Shown here: positions 23,400-35,705 of the stretch, one piece after another | How the letters are laid out: each line of letters begins with the position of its first letter | Position numbering within the stretch: the stretch's first letter is position 1 | Assembly (NCBI GenBank): GCA_036873755.1 | Contig: JAVTVY010019604.1 | Location: 1-64,000, forward strand | Length of the DNA stretch: 64,000 nucleotides | Direction: 5' to 3' | DNA from: Hanleya hanleyi | Lineage: Eukaryota > Mollusca > Polyplacophora > Lepidopleurida > Hanleyidae | Notes under the pieces: generated by a model | What the model was told of the DNA's origin: nothing | The model's input: only the letters and a program-made list of their open reading frames with translations | The model's database searches: none | Made by a program: the position numbers and the translations under genes

Positions 23400-24185
23400 G
23401 GATTTTGAATTGCATAAGTGACAAGCATGTCGTGGTACGATCTGTATTGCAGAAGAAATGCCATGTCTGTAAAGTGGGAAGAGGGAGGGGGGAGGGCAGC
23501 ATTCAAATATGACTCTAGTTTAAACGGTATCCTCTGGCCCCTGGTACACCAAATATTTTCTCAAAACTCTCGCAGTTCGGAGACCTTTGCATGGGAAAAC
23601 CTCGTTGCAAACCTCGTGGTTCATGAGGTCGACGTGGTTCGACGTCTGGGTTCAAGCTGAATGACATTTTAACCCGTCCGTTGAGCACCTCGGCCGCTTC
23701 ATGGTCTCGATGCGCAACACGCACGGGCTCAAGTGTTCACTCAGCTTGAACGCCTCTGTCTCAGACGATAACTATTACATATCGCCGAGGGTGAAATGCA
23801 AACAGATAGAAATTAGAGCAAGCGTGACCGCGATGAGCAAAGGCCATCATCTAAGAATACGCATCATTGATAATAAACAATTTGCTAAAAAGAGGAACCT
23901 GTGCAAGATTCTGTGCCAGTGTCATTCGGTAGTTGTTTCCTTCATTGGAGCGACATGCAAGCAGCATATCACAGCACGCCAAATCCATAAGGAATCTGGG
24001 AGGATTGTGGGGTGTGTATGTCTGACGCTGCAAGTTCCGTTATTTCCGAGGTGAGATCAGTTTATTCCACTTTTCAATTCCCTGCATTGTAACGAACTAT
24101 CATTTCCATTCTCATATAGCTTATTCGGATGGAATCGAACGTAATCGACATAATAAGGATAATTATTTGAATGTCCAGCATATGT
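23400..24185. other. no gene supported
   Basis: A plus-strand ORF of 117 codons at 23701-24054 and a minus ORF at 23515-23724 are present, but neither shows a domain or credible splice context. Treated as intergenic. Confidence 0.4.
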
Positions 24186-24796
24186 CGAGCAAACTGTTGT
24201 GTTGCCGATACTGAGTAATCAACTGTTGTGTTGCCGATACTGTGTAATCAACTGTTGTGTTGCCGATACTGTGTAATCAACTGTTGTGTTGCCGATACTG
24301 TGTAATCAACTGTTGTGTTGCCGATACTGTGTAATCAACTGTTGTGTTGCCGATACTGTGTAATCAACTGTTGTGTTGCCGATACTGAGTAATCAACTGT
24401 TGTGTTGCCGATACTGAGTAATCAACTGTTGTGTTGCCGATACTGAGTAATCAACTGTTGTGTTGCCGATACTGAGTAATCAACTGTTGTGTTACCGATA
24501 CTGAGTAATCAACTGTTGTGTTGCCGATACTGTGTAATCAACTGTTGTGTTGCCGATACTGTGTAATCAACTGTTGTGTTGCCGATACTGTGTAATCAAC
24601 TGTTGTGTTACCGATACTGTGTAATCAACTGTTGTGTTGCCGATACTAATCAACTGTTGTGTTGCCGATACTGAGTAATCAACTGTTGTGTTGCCGATAC
24701 TGAGTAATCAACTGTTGTGTTGCCGATACTGAGTAATCAACTGTTGTCTTGCCGATACTGAGTAATCAACTGTTGTGTTGCCGATACTGAGTAATC
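24186..24796. repeat. 29-bp minisatellite, about 21 copies
   Basis: Unit ATCAACTGTTGTGTTGCCGA followed by TACTGTGTA or TACTGAGTA, spaced 29 bp. Variants T/A at one site alternate in blocks. One unit near 24645 lacks four bases. Copies are nearly identical, which suggests recent expansion. Confidence 0.95.
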
Positions 24797-24799
24797 CTT

Positions 24800-25914
24800 T
24801 TTTTTTTAATTTTTGTATAGCCCTGGATATTACCAATGGGCATTTATTACCGTTTCTCAGCCACGATTTTACATGCATCCCTTCCATTGCCTAAGCGGCA
24901 AGGAGTAATCCTCTTCATGCTTTGGAGGCAGGTGGGTTGTTGTGTAGCTACCTTGACTTTTAGTGAGGGCTGGTTTCCCCTTTTCTCTCGATTTAATAGA
25001 TACATGTATACTATGAATGAAAACAACAAAACTAATGGTTTGCCGTCTGGCACTTGTACAATTTGGCATAGTCATCGTTCAAACATTTAAAAATTCTCAT
25101 CAGAAATTTAACCAGATGTGTGAGTAGATCTCACAGAAATGTGGCGATGTGGTCAGGTGGACAATCCTGGGAATCAGGACGAAAGTGTAGGGTATCTTGT
25201 TGAGAACCAGGGGTTTCTAATTTCCAACACCCTTGCGGACATCACGGGGAATCTCTCGGGGAATCGTTCAGAATCTCAATGAATCTACCCGAGAACCATG
25301 GCGTACCTGAGATACAATTCATATCACAAATCGTTAGATTCTTGGTATGTGCTGTAGAATAGGTTAACCAGAAGACTATACTGTGAAGCCATGTGTCTCT
25401 GTCAGTATGTCGGCACCTCTTCCCACTTCCCCTATATGTGTTGTAATCAAGATTCTAGATACTACCATGGTCATTATGATGAATCTCCTTTTTCTCTCAG
25501 TATACCCAGTTTGATGTATTGTTGAATTATTATCATGGTTATAGCATGTATAACTCCCCATCGTGCATGCTCAGTTCATTCCACCTTCTGTACATGGCTC
25601 CACTTTGATGTCGTAATGTCATTCTTTTAACCTGGTACTTATGCTGTTATATATTGTTTTTTTTTTATTGATACTAATGCTGTTATATGAATTAGACCTT
25701 TGGCTATTGGATGCTGCTGCGACGACTGAATAGTGAATGACGAACTAGACGTTTGTATCGGAATATAACTGCACTTCAGAAAACCAGGGTTTTGTGATAT
25801 TATTTCATACCTGGGTGAACAAAGTATTCACAGTCTTGTTCTACTTGTGTAATATGTATACTTGTTTTATCACGATCTCCGTATTTCCTTTAAATATTTC
25901 CTTGTTTATTTTAG
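24800..25914. other. intergenic; dispersed repeat at 25640-25760
   Basis: No gene recognised. About 25665-25752 resembles 50205-50330, sharing TACTAATGCTGTTATATG-like, GAATGACG and ACTAGACG blocks. It lies just upstream of exon 1 of the secreted-protein gene and may hold its promoter, but no TATA box stands out. Confidence 0.4.
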
Positions 25915-26035
25915 ATTGTGTGCCCAAGGCTACACCTTTGACAAAAGATGTGGGTCAAGACAATTAGAAAGCAACAGGCAATGATGCACCTTATTACACT
26001 CATTCTCACCCTGAAGATGGATGGGGCTCAAGAAA
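25915..26035 (+). CDS. secreted-protein gene, exon 1 (signal peptide)
   Basis: An acceptor-like TTTATTTTAG ends at 25914, so this may be the second exon after a 5' non-coding one. ATG at 25948 is the first in frame after a stop at 25939. A second in-frame ATG-ATG starts at 25981. The peptide has a basic n-region (KTIRKQQ), a hydrophobic core (MMHLITLILTL) and DGAQE near a likely cleavage site, which makes a classical signal peptide. The exon ends at 26035 before GTATGT in phase 1. Its last base A joins GT of the exon at 29939 to give Ser. The product would enter the secretory pathway. Confidence 0.6.
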
Positions 26036-26397
26036 GTATGTTATATATGATGCTTATGCTTATAAATTTTTAAATATGCAACTATTCAAGCTGAGTTTGT
26101 TTTACTAGCCGGCAAGGTATTTTAGCATATTGTCTAATTGCTTCATATAGATAGCTCCGTGTTAACAAGGTTAAGCGGAAATATTCGAAGATAGATTCAA
26201 GTGAAATGTTGAAATTTATTAGAACAATGATGTTAATATTTAAAAGTAGAAACTGGCCAAGTCTACATCAAGAATATCGACATATGGGTTCATCCTATTA
26301 GTTGTCCCAAAATATTATTGGTTTTGTCTCCCTACGCGAAAGAAACATAATGATACCGCATCACGTGAGCCAGAGGAATAATATAATATAATGATAT

Positions 26398-27945
26398 ATC
26401 CACGCCTGTGCGAGATGAATACTGTGATATGACGATATAACAATATTTACGCGAGACGAATACTATAATATGACGATATAACGATGTCTATGCGAGATGA
26501 ATACTATAATATGAAGATATAACAATATTTACGCAACATGAATACTATAATATGACGATGTAACAAGGTCAATGCCCGATGAATGTTATAATATGACGAT
26601 ATAACAATATTTACGCGAGATGAATACTATAATATGACGATATATCAACGCATGTGAGAGATGAATACTATAATATCACGATATAACAATGTTTACCCGA
26701 GATGAATACTATAATATGACGATATAGCAATATTTACGCGAGACGAATACTATAATATGACGGTAGATCAACGCCTGTGAGAGACGAATACTATAATATG
26801 ACGATATAACAATGTTTACGCGAGATGAATACTATAATATGACGATATAACAATATTTACGCGAGATGAATACTATAATATGACGATATAACAAAATTTA
26901 CGCGAGATGAATACTATAATATGACAACATAACAATATTTACGCGAGATGAATACTATAATAGGGCGATATAACAATGTTTACGCGATATGAATACTATA
27001 ACATGACGATGTAACACAATTTACGTGAGATGAAAACTATAATATGACGATATAACAATGTTTACGCGAGATGAATACTATAATATGACGATATAACAAT
27101 ATTTACGCGAGACGAATACTATAATTTGACGACATAACAATATTTACGCGAGACGAATACTATAATATGACGATATAACAATGTTTACGCGAGATGAAGA
27201 CTATAATATGACGATATATCAATGTCTATGCGAGATGAATACTATAATATGACGGCATAAGAATGTCTAGGTGAGATGAATACTATAATATGACGATATA
27301 TCAACGCATGTGCGAAATGGGTACTATAATATGACGATATAACTATTTACGCGAGACGAATACTATAATATGACGATATAACGGTGTCTACACGAGATGA
27401 ATACTATAATATGACGATAGAACAATATTTATGCTAAATGAAGATAATAATATGACGGTATAACACTCTTAATGCGAGATGAATACTATAATATGACGAT
27501 ATAACACGGTCAATGCAAGATGAATGCAATAATATGACGATATAACAATGCCTACGCGAGATGGATACTATAATATGACGATATATCAGCGCCTGTGCGA
27601 AATGGATACTATAATATGACGATATAACCATATTTACGCGAGATGAATACTATAATATGACGATATAACAATATTTACGTGAGATGAATACTATAATATG
27701 ACGATATAACAATGTCTATGTGAGATGAATACTATAATATGGCGATATAACAATGTCTATTCGCGAGATGAATACTATAATATGACGATATAACAATGTA
27801 TACGCGAGATGAATACTATGATATGACGATATAACAATGTCTATGTGAGATGAATATTATAATATGACGGTATAACAATGTCTACGCGAGATGAATACAA
27901 TAATATGACGACATAGCAATGTCTAGACGCGATGAATAATATACT
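26398..27945. repeat. 42-bp AT-rich minisatellite, about 37 copies (intron 1)
   Basis: Unit ACGCGAGATGAATACTATAA then TATGACGATATAACAATATT plus two bases. Copies diverge by several per cent, more than in the other arrays, so this one is older. It lies in the first intron of the secreted-protein gene. Period 42 is a multiple of three and yields spurious minus-strand ORFs. Confidence 0.95.
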
Positions 27946-28353
27946 GACTACTCGATCGATGAATATAATGGTACAGCTTCATCTTCGCCGGAGGAATGAA
28001 TAATAATATAATGTCTGTAGAGAATTCCCGAGCGAGCAAAATACCCATCTTCGCATATCCAAGCCGAACACTGCACATGTTGCCTTGGCTGAACACGACG
28101 CCTTATCTGATCAGAATACGGGGTTTGTGCTGTCATCGCTTTATTACTATTCCGGTGTCTATATTAGGAGAAGTGCACTGAATGACCTCTTAAGAATTCA
28201 AATTTGATTGGCTTTTCGAAAGAAATTAACATCAACACATTACAACCACCACTTGCCATATATGGAAACCACACGGGCAGACACCAAAGAAAATCATCGC
28301 TGCACGATGTTGACAAGCTCCCATCTTGATTGGCTATATGACATCACGTGCGT

Positions 28354-28912
28354 TTTGGGACCTGTTGTGGCCTGGGAGAGGGGTGGGGGGGAGGCGAAAT
28401 GGCCCCCTAATTATTTTTCCTACCCCTTGACATAGGGGGCTGAAACTTACCACACTATACCCTTGGGTCAAGCTCTACCAGGAAATGTAAAAAAATTCAA
28501 GATGGTCGCCTTGATGACGTCACAATGACGTCATTTTTAAAAACGGCATTTTTGGGTCGTTTTTTCCATTCAGATTTTCCGAATTTTTTATTTATGCAAT
28601 TTCTCCGCAAAAACAGCATGACAAATTAGTAAATATTAATGTGATGTGAAATAAAGTAGTTTTTGTCCCCTTTTTATCGTGGAAAAGCAGAAATTTTGAA
28701 GAAATGTGACAAAAACATCACTTTTCTGGGACCCCACGTGGCCGCCATCTTGAATTTTCTCATGATCCTCTGCTCGGGGGATTATGCAAATAGGCTCAAA
28801 ATGACCCCAATATGATAAACTATAAAGTCACGGAGTTTCAGCTCTCCATTTTTTGTCGTTCCGGAGGTAGCGCAGAAAGTTTGTTGGGGGGGTGGGCCCA
28901 GGCCAGGTAGGG
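28354..28912 (-). mobile_element. TTAA-flanked MITE copy 1 (5' end eroded)
   Basis: Reverse-orientation copy of the element at 36575-37142. It ends at 28912 with CCAGGTAGGG followed by TTAA (28913-28916). The other end is lost near 28354, where only TTTTGGGACCTG and GGCCTGGG survive. The interior holds TTACCACACTATACCCTTGG, GATGACGTCACAATGACGTC and GCCGCCATCTTG. It has no coding capacity and is located in intron 1 of the secreted-protein gene. Confidence 0.75.
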
Positions 28913-29189
28913 TTAACATAACCGTGTTAAAACGTGTAATAAATGCACGGTTACCTCGATGTTATTGACACAAGTGTTATAGAATGTTGTATTCATAATT
29001 GTTTAATATGAAGTAAAACAACAACAACAAAAATACAGGCTGGTGTGCATTTGTTAGCTGTAGGCAACGTTACGTGGACTGACCCATGGTCCATTTGCTA
29101 GTCCAGTATCACCCTAGTTTTGAAGCACTTGTATAGTATATTATTTGTATGAAAAATTAGTATAATTAGTATTAAACTTTGTGTTATAT

Positions 29190-29690
29190 TCTAACTGTTT
29201 GCTGATGATCACGATGTCTATCAAAATTTATCAAAATTGGATGGATGTTGCTGTGTAAAATTCTCAGCTAGAAGGCTTTAAACCCTACCTGGTCTGGAGT
29301 GGGGGGTGGGGGGCTAAATAGCACCCTACCCAACTTTCTGCGCTATCTCCGGAAAGACAAAAAATGGAGAGCTTATTTGCATAACCCCCTGTGACGTCAT
29401 CAAAGCGGCTATCTTGGATTTTTTTTTACATTTTTTGGTAGATCTTGACCCAAGGGTATAGTGTGGTAAGTTTCAGCCCCCTAGCTCAAGGGGTAAGAAA
29501 ATAATTAGGGGGCCATTTCGCCCCGGCTCCCCTCCCCCCCCCCCAGGCCAGGATACGTCCCCAAAAGCCCAGGCCAGATAGGGTTATAGAAAATCCCTAT
29601 CTCATAATCTAAGAAAGGGAGATAACCCAATAGGAAAACCAGGCAAAATGGTCGCCCAAGCCAAAAATCACCAGCAGACATCCTTAAACA
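29190..29690. repeat. dispersed repeat interrupted by a MITE
   Basis: 29190-29282 plus 29584-29690 together match the uninterrupted repeat at 35490-35705. Shared blocks are TATATTCTAACTGTTTG, ATCAAAATT, CTATCTC, AAGGGAGATAACC and AAAAATCACCAG-like. The 35.6-kb copy therefore shows the pre-insertion state. Confidence 0.75.
29283..29583 (+). mobile_element. TTAA-flanked MITE copy 2 (internally deleted)
   Basis: Starts CCCTACCTGGTCTGG and ends CCAGGCCAGATAGGG, with flanks TAAA and TTAT, each one change from TTAA. The paralogous empty site at 35.6 kb contains TTTTAAAGG, supporting a TTAA target. About 270 bp of interior present in the 36.6-kb copy are missing. TTAA targets and CCC-starting ends point to the piggyBac superfamily. 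Confidence 0.8.
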
Positions 29691-29938
29691 GTTTTGACTG
29701 TATTGCCATAGATCTATGGGATCGTGGGACCTTGGAGAGAGACGTGCTACTGGGTATACCCTATTACCAAGGTATCACCTCTCAGTATACCTTACTCGTC
29801 AATATGACAAAATACATGTACTATTTTAACGGTTTATGGTGTTCAACATTCCCCTATTGAAGTGTTCTCTTTATATTGTAAATCACTACCTGCATTCGAC
29901 CAAATTTTTGCGAAACGAATATTTCTGATATTTGTTAG

Positions 29939-30004
29939 GTCGACAGACACCAGCCATTGAATCGAACAGTGTAATATTCTGCAACATAGATTACAGAAGT
30001 GAAG
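29939..30004 (+). CDS. secreted-protein gene, exon 2
   Basis: A 66-bp exon with acceptor TTGTTAG|GT and donor GAAG|GTATGT. Only the frame RQTPAIES...VIFCNIDY is open, and it is the frame demanded by exon 1 (phase 1 in, phase 1 out). It contributes a short linker with one Cys. The following intron would be only 54 nt (30005-30058), unusually short, so the exact boundary is the weakest part of the model. Other acceptors nearby run into stops. Confidence 0.45.
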
Positions 30005-30058
30005 GTATGTTCCTAAAACCGAAAATTAGTCCTTGATCAAATTTGGAACCGATTATAG

Positions 30059-30217
30059 AGATAGGCTACCGATTGTTCTCTTTTGAAGATCTGCCAAGAA
30101 AACCTTGTGTTAATGTTGGGAGGATATCCTGCATCCTGCAATCACGTCTGGGCGGATACTGCGTCAACGGTTACTGTCAATGTGCTTTGCATGGCTACAA
30201 CAAGATCACATGTCTTC
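30059..30217 (+). CDS. secreted-protein gene, exon 3 (EB/EGF-like Cys-rich module)
   Basis: Acceptor GATTATAG|AG, donor TCTTC|GTAAGT, phase 1 on both sides. It encodes about 52 residues with six Cys: C-x6-C-x9-C-x4-C-x-C-x9-C, including GGYCVNGYCQC. This spacing resembles EB or EGF-like extracellular modules. A phase-1 symmetric exon is typical for shuffled extracellular domains. The previous exon's G plus AG gives Glu. The very good donor and the Cys pattern make this one of the better supported exons. Confidence 0.6.
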
Positions 30218-30399
30218 GTAAGTATCCCATATAATATAACTTAATACATTGCTGTTTTATTCGTAACCTACGTATTAAAACTTGTACTTTATGATCTTAG
30301 GAAAAAAGTGTTATGGTACACATTCCCATTTGAAGGCGGGTCATTGTGGAACAATACAGGTTCTTTCATAGAGGATACAAGATTCATAGTCGCTCATTT

Positions 30400-32165
30400 T
30401 AGTCTCCCGACAATCAATCAACAACCGTCATGGGAGTAGGTAACCTTGGATCCGACAATCAATTAACAACCGTCACGGGAGTAGGTAACCTTGGATCCCG
30501 ACAATCAATTAACAATTAACAACCGTCATGGGAGTAGGTAACCTTGGATCCCGACAATCAATTAACAATTAACAACCGTCATAGGAGTAGGTAACCTTGG
30601 ATCCCGACAATCAATTAACAACCGTCATGGGAGTAGGTAACCTTGGATCCCGACAATCAATTAACAATTAACAACCGTCATGGGAGTAGGTAACCTTGGA
30701 TCCCGACAATCAATTAACAATTAACAACCGTCATGGGAGTAGGTAACCTTGGATCCCGACAATCAACTAACAACCGTCATGGGAGTATGTAACCTTGGAT
30801 CCCGACAATCAATTAACAGCCGTCATGGGAATAGGTAACCTTGGATCCCGACAATCAATTAACAACCGTCATGGGAGTAGGTAACCTTGGATCCCGACAA
30901 TCAATTAACAGCCGTCATGGGAGTAGGTAATCTTGGATCCCGACAATCAATTAACAACCTTCATGGGAGTAGGTAACCTTGGATCCCGACAATCAATTAA
31001 CAGCCGTCATGGGAGTAGGTAACCTTGGATCCCGACAATCAATTAACAGCCGTCATGGGAGTAGGTAACCTTGGATCCCGATAATCAATTAACAACCGCC
31101 ATGGGAGTAGGTAACCTTGGATCCCGACAATCAATTAACAACCGTCATGGGAGTAGGTAACCTTGGATCCCGACAATCAATTAACAACCGGCATGGGAGT
31201 AGGTAACCTTGGATCCCGACAATCAATTAACAATTAACAACCGTCATGGGAGTAGGTAACCTTGGATCCCGACAATCAATTAACAATTAACAACCGTCAT
31301 GGGAGTAGGTAACCTTGGATCCCGACAATCAATTAACAATTAACAACCGTCATGGGAGTAGGTAACCTTGGATCCCGACAATCAATTAACAATTAACAAC
31401 CGTCATGGGAGTAGGTAACCTTGGATCCCGACAATCAACTAACAACCGTCATGGGAGTATGTAACCTTGGATCCCGACAATCAATTAACAGCCGTCATGG
31501 GAATAGGTAACCTTGGATCCCGACAATCAATTAACAACCGTCATGGGAGTAGGTAACCTTGGATCCCGACAATCAATTAACAGCCGTCATGGGAGTAGGT
31601 AATCTTGGATCCCGACAATCAATTAACAACCTTCATGGGAGTAGGTAACCTTGGATCCCGACAATCAATTAACAGCCGTCATGGGAGTAGGTAACCTTGG
31701 ATCCCGACAATCAATTAACAGCCGTCATGGGAGTAGGTAACCTTGGATCCCGATAATCAATTAACAACCGCCATGGGAGTAGGTAACCTTGGATCCCGAC
31801 AATCAATTAACAACCGTCATGGGAGTAGGTAACCTTGGATCCCGACAATCAATTAACAACCGGCATGGGAGTAGGTAACCTTGGATCCCGACAATCAATT
31901 AACAACCGTCATGGGAGTAGGTAACCTTGGATCCCGACAATCAATTAACAACCGTCATGGGAGTAGGTAACCTTGGATCCCGACAATCAATTAACAGCCG
32001 TCATGGGAGTAGGTAACCTTGGATCCCGACAATCAATTAATAATTAACAACCGTCATGGGAGTAGGTAACCTTGGATCCCGACAATCAATTAACAACCGT
32101 CATGGGAGTAGGTAACCTTGGATCCCGACAATCAATTAACAACCGTCATGGGAGTAGGTAAACTT
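30400..32165. repeat. 46/53-bp minisatellite with 672-bp higher-order repeat (intron 3)
   Basis: The basic unit contains GGTAACCTTGGATCCCGACA, ATCAATTAAC and CCGTCATGGGAGTA. It is 46 bp, or about 53 bp when a 7-base ATTAACA is duplicated. Rare variants recur exactly 672 bp apart: GGGAGTATGT at 30781/31453, AACAACCTTC at 30953/31625 and CCGGCATGGG at 31188/31860. This shows that a multi-unit block was duplicated as a whole. It fills nearly all of intron 3 of the secreted-protein gene. Confidence 0.95.
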
Positions 32166-32268
32166 GGATATATGAAACTGGAATATAGCTTGATTTATTT
32201 CTAAAACCGATTAATGTATTTTGATACCTGGATACCAATGACTAATAAGTTCGACTTGGTTATTTCAG

Positions 32269-32564
32269 CCGAGGTGGGTTCATGTAGGATTCTACCTAAC
32301 CAGCTTGACGCAGCGGCCATCCCGACATTTCAAGGGACAAAACAGAGGACGTATAGCTGTTTAGGCAGCCCCGCTAATTCCCACGAAGTCCATGTGCTGG
32401 GAAACTATGAAAACATAAATACCCGACCACCATCAGCGGGCCGGACTGATGTCTATATTCACGGAACCAGTCAAAAACCGATGATTCTAGTGGTGTCGAG
32501 CTACGAACCTGTTACTTGGATTATACACAAAAACGAATCGGTCAACCTCGAGAAAATTTTGCTG
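32269..32564 (+). CDS. secreted-protein gene, exon 4 (SSYEPV-type domain, first part)
   Basis: Acceptor TTATTTCAG|CC, phase 1 (C+CC gives Pro). It is open for 98 codons to donor CTG|GTAATG at 32564, phase 0. Two Cys occur early (GSCRILPN, TYSCLG). Further on is a DVYIHGT stretch, then KPMILVVSSYEPVTWIIH, a hydrophobic beta-like strand with a YEPV-x-W signature. I recall this signature from secreted proteins of molluscs and other marine invertebrates without a named domain. High codon regularity and no stops over 296 bp support a real exon. Alternative donor GTAAGG at 32573 would give phase 2, which fits the next exon worse. Confidence 0.7.
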
Positions 32565-32848
32565 GTAATGTTGTAAGGCACCATGAACATCCCCTATAGC
32601 ACCCTTCCTAATAAAGCACGCACCCCTTATTTACATACACTTAACACAGTATGTTTTCATTTAGACATTTAGTCAGACTACTCTTTAGAAAAGATGTATG
32701 GGGCAGTATCAGTTAAGCAGAGTACAATTAAGGATGTCTGCTATTGGTGAATCAAAATAATAAACTTTTTGAATAATGTGTGTTATTGAATTCATAAGTG
32801 TGAGGAAAAACAAAACAAAACTGTATCTGTTCGAGTACATTTTTAACC

Positions 32849-34650
32849 CACCATCATCAGATGGTGGGCTGTCGTCCGTCGTCCGTCCATAAACAATTCT
32901 TGTTATCGCGATTTCTCAGGAACTACTGCATGGATCTTTCCCAAATTCGGTACACAGGTTCTTCTTGGGGTCTAGTTGTGCAGATACCTTTTCTGGTCCG
33001 ATTCGAAAATCCAATATGGCCACAAGGCGGCCATCTTGGATTTCCCCATGAAACCTTGTTATCGCGATTTTTCAGGAACTACTGCATGGATCTTTCCCAA
33101 ATTCAGTACACAGGTTCCCCTTGGGGTCTAGTTGTGCAAGATACCTTTTCTGGTCCGATACGAAAATCCAATATGGCAACAAGGCGGCCATCTTGGATTT
33201 CCCCATGAAACCTTGTTATCGCGATTTCTCAGGAACTACTGCATGGATCTTTCCCAAATTCGGTACACAGGTTCCCCTTGGGGTCTGGTTGTGCCGATAC
33301 CTTTTCTGATCCGATTCGAAAATCCTATATGGCCACAAGGCGGCCATCTTGGATTTCCCCATGAAACCTTGTTATCGTGATTTCTCTGGAATTATTGCAT
33401 GGATCTTTCCCAAATTCGGTACACAGGTTTCCCTTGGGGTCTAGTTGTGCAAGATACCTTTTCTGGTCCGATACGAGAATCCAATATGGTCACAAAGCGG
33501 CCATCTTGGATTTCCTCATGAAACCTTGTTATCGCGATTTCTCAGGAACTACTACATTGATCTTTCCCAAATTCGGTACACAGGCTCCCCTTGGGGTCTA
33601 GTTGTGCAAGATACCTTTTCTGGTCCGACTCGAAAATCCAATATGGCCACAAGGCGGCCATCTTAGATTTCCCCATGAAACCTTTTTATCGCGATTTTTC
33701 AGAAACTGCTGCATGGATCTTTCCCAAATTCAGTACACAGGTTCCCCTTGTGGTCTAGTTGTGCAAGATACCTTTTCTGGTCCGATTCGAAAATCCAATA
33801 TGGTCACAAGGCGGCCATCTTGGATTTCCCCATGAAACCTTGTTATCGCGATTTTTCAGGAACTACTGCATGGATCTTTCCCAAATTCAGTACACAGGTT
33901 CCCCTTGGGGTCTAGTTGTGCAAGATACCTTTTCTGGTCCGATACGAAAATCCAATATGGCAACAAGGCGGTCATCTTGGATTTCCCCATGAAACCTTGT
34001 TATCGCGATTTCTCAGGAACTACTGCATGGATCTTTCCCAAATTCGGTACACAGGTTCCCCTTGGGGTCTAGTTGTGCAGATACCTTTTCTGATCCGATT
34101 CGAAAATCCTATATGGCCACAAGGCGGCCATGTTGGATTTCCCCATGGAACGTTGTTATCGCGATATCTCATGAACTACTTCCTGGATCTTTCTGAAATT
34201 TGGTACACAGGTCCCCCCTGGGGTCTAGTTGTGCAAGATACCTTTTCTGGTCCGATTAGAAAATCCAATATGGCCACAAGGCAGCCACCTTGGATTTCCC
34301 CATGAAACCTTGTTATCACGATTTCTCAGGAACTACTGCATGGATCTTTCTCAAATTTGGTATACAGGTTCCCCTTGGGGTCTAGTTGTGCAAGATCCCT
34401 TGTCTTGTCCGATTCGAAAATTCAATATGGCCACCAGGCAGCCATCTTGAATTTCCCCATGAAACTTTGTTATTGCCATTTCTCAGGAACTGCTTCATGG
34501 ATCTTTCTCAAATTTGGTACACATGTTCCCCTTGGGGTCTAGTTATGCAAGATACCTTTTCTGATCCGATTCGAAAATCCAATATGGCCACAAGGCGGCC
34601 ATATTGGATTTCCCCATGAAACCTTGTTATCGTGATTTCTCAGGAACTCT
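32849..34650 (+). repeat. 157-bp satellite, about 11 copies, with hairpin start (intron 4)
   Basis: Starts with a perfect 9-bp hairpin CCCACCATC-ATCA-GATGGTGGG (32849-32870) and GTCCGTCGTCCGTC. Units of 157 bp follow, each with TTATCGCGATTTCTCAGGAA, TTGGGGTCTAGTTGTGCA and AAGGCGGCCATCTTGGATTT. Divergence increases towards the right. I recall similar sequence as a common repeat in gastropod and bivalve genomes. The many overlapping ORFs are repeat artefacts. The AAGATGGCCGCC complement resembles a YY1 core in every unit. Confidence 0.9.
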
Positions 34651-34654
34651 GCAT

Positions 34655-34845
34655 GAGTCGGCGGATCAAACAGTGGGACATATTCTATATAGTGACTATA
34701 GGGAATATCCATACCTTCACCTTCTATATCAATGAGTTCAAATAATTCGGAATTATAATGTATTTCTTCAAATTTTAAATCAGTTTTCTTAGTCCAGTGA
34801 ACTGTTTCATCTGCCGATGGGTCGGCTGCATGAAGGGATGTCACT
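34655..34845 (-). pseudogene. unidentified coding remnant
   Basis: The minus frame starts ATG 34844 and reads through an acidic, structured-looking peptide (for example SELFELIDIEGEGMDIPY and SHYIEYVPLFDPP). It then enters the 157-bp satellite, where sequence quality changes. The part outside the satellite looks like genuine protein, possibly from a transposon, but I cannot name it. It lies in intron 4 on the strand opposite to the host gene. Confidence 0.3.
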
Positions 34846-35489
34846 CTTGTGACACAACGTTAAAGCTCGAAAACTTTAGACTACTGCGTGTTTCGATCCA
34901 AGGGAGATAATCAGGTTTCAGACACTTTCGAAGTTTCAATAGTACTGCGCGGATCCCTTCAGTATTAAGTATTGTACCATGTTACTATTTTCGAGCATGG
35001 TGTCTTAAAAGGGATATCTCAAACTAGACGGAATTAGCATTCGTTCATAATTATAAAATCTTAAGTATGTTTCATGGCTCATGCCAAAGGGTCAAAGACA
35101 TTTGTCTTCGCTTCCAGTACCCAATGATGACACGTGCAAAAAAATACTACAAAACGAACACGAATGATCCTCTGGACATTCACTTTCAGACTAACTTTGC
35201 TCTTTTCTCTTGTACTATTACAACTGACATAAGTGCAGTTTCTAGAAATCTTGAAACTCCTTAAACTTAGAAAGATGATATCTTGGTGTTTTCCAGTGTC
35301 CCTTTTTCGATCTTTTCGCCTGCATCTGAAATTCTGTAAACAAAATTACAAATCACCGTGTTTGTTCTTAGTAACAATGGACAAAAAGATCATCTTGTCA
35401 TTAGCTTATAATGGTGGGCGCCAAGATCCTTCAGGATCTCTCGTTTATCTTTAGACACTGTTGAGTGACCTGATCCATGTGCTAATATA

Positions 35490-35705
35490 TAGTTATATTC
35501 TAACTGTTTGAAAATAATCACAATGTCTACCAAAATTTATCAAATTGGATGAGTGCTGCTGTACAAAAATTCTCGACGAGAAGACTTTTAAAGGAAATCT
35601 CTATCTCCTAACTTACGAAAGGGAGATAACCAACTATGAAACATGGACAAAAAAACATTGAAAATTACCGCCAAGGCCCAAAATCACCAGTCGACTACCT
35701 TAAGT
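35490..35705. repeat. uninterrupted copy of the 29.2-kb dispersed repeat
   Basis: Matches 29190-29282 joined to 29584-29690. It serves as the empty-site reference for the MITE insertion there. No coding sequence seen. Confidence 0.75.

Noticed and set aside
23701..24054. 117-codon plus ORF
   Set aside because: No domain, no splice context, no codon pattern that stands out.
24186..24796. CRISPR-like regular array (also 30400-32165, 45018-45542)
   Set aside because: There are no unique spacers between repeats; units are contiguous. The genome is eukaryotic. These are minisatellites.
32861..34619. Series of overlapping ORFs of 60-129 codons with GSPWGLVVQD-like repeats
   Set aside because: Each is a frame through the 157-bp satellite. 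The frames shift from unit to unit because 157 is not divisible by three.
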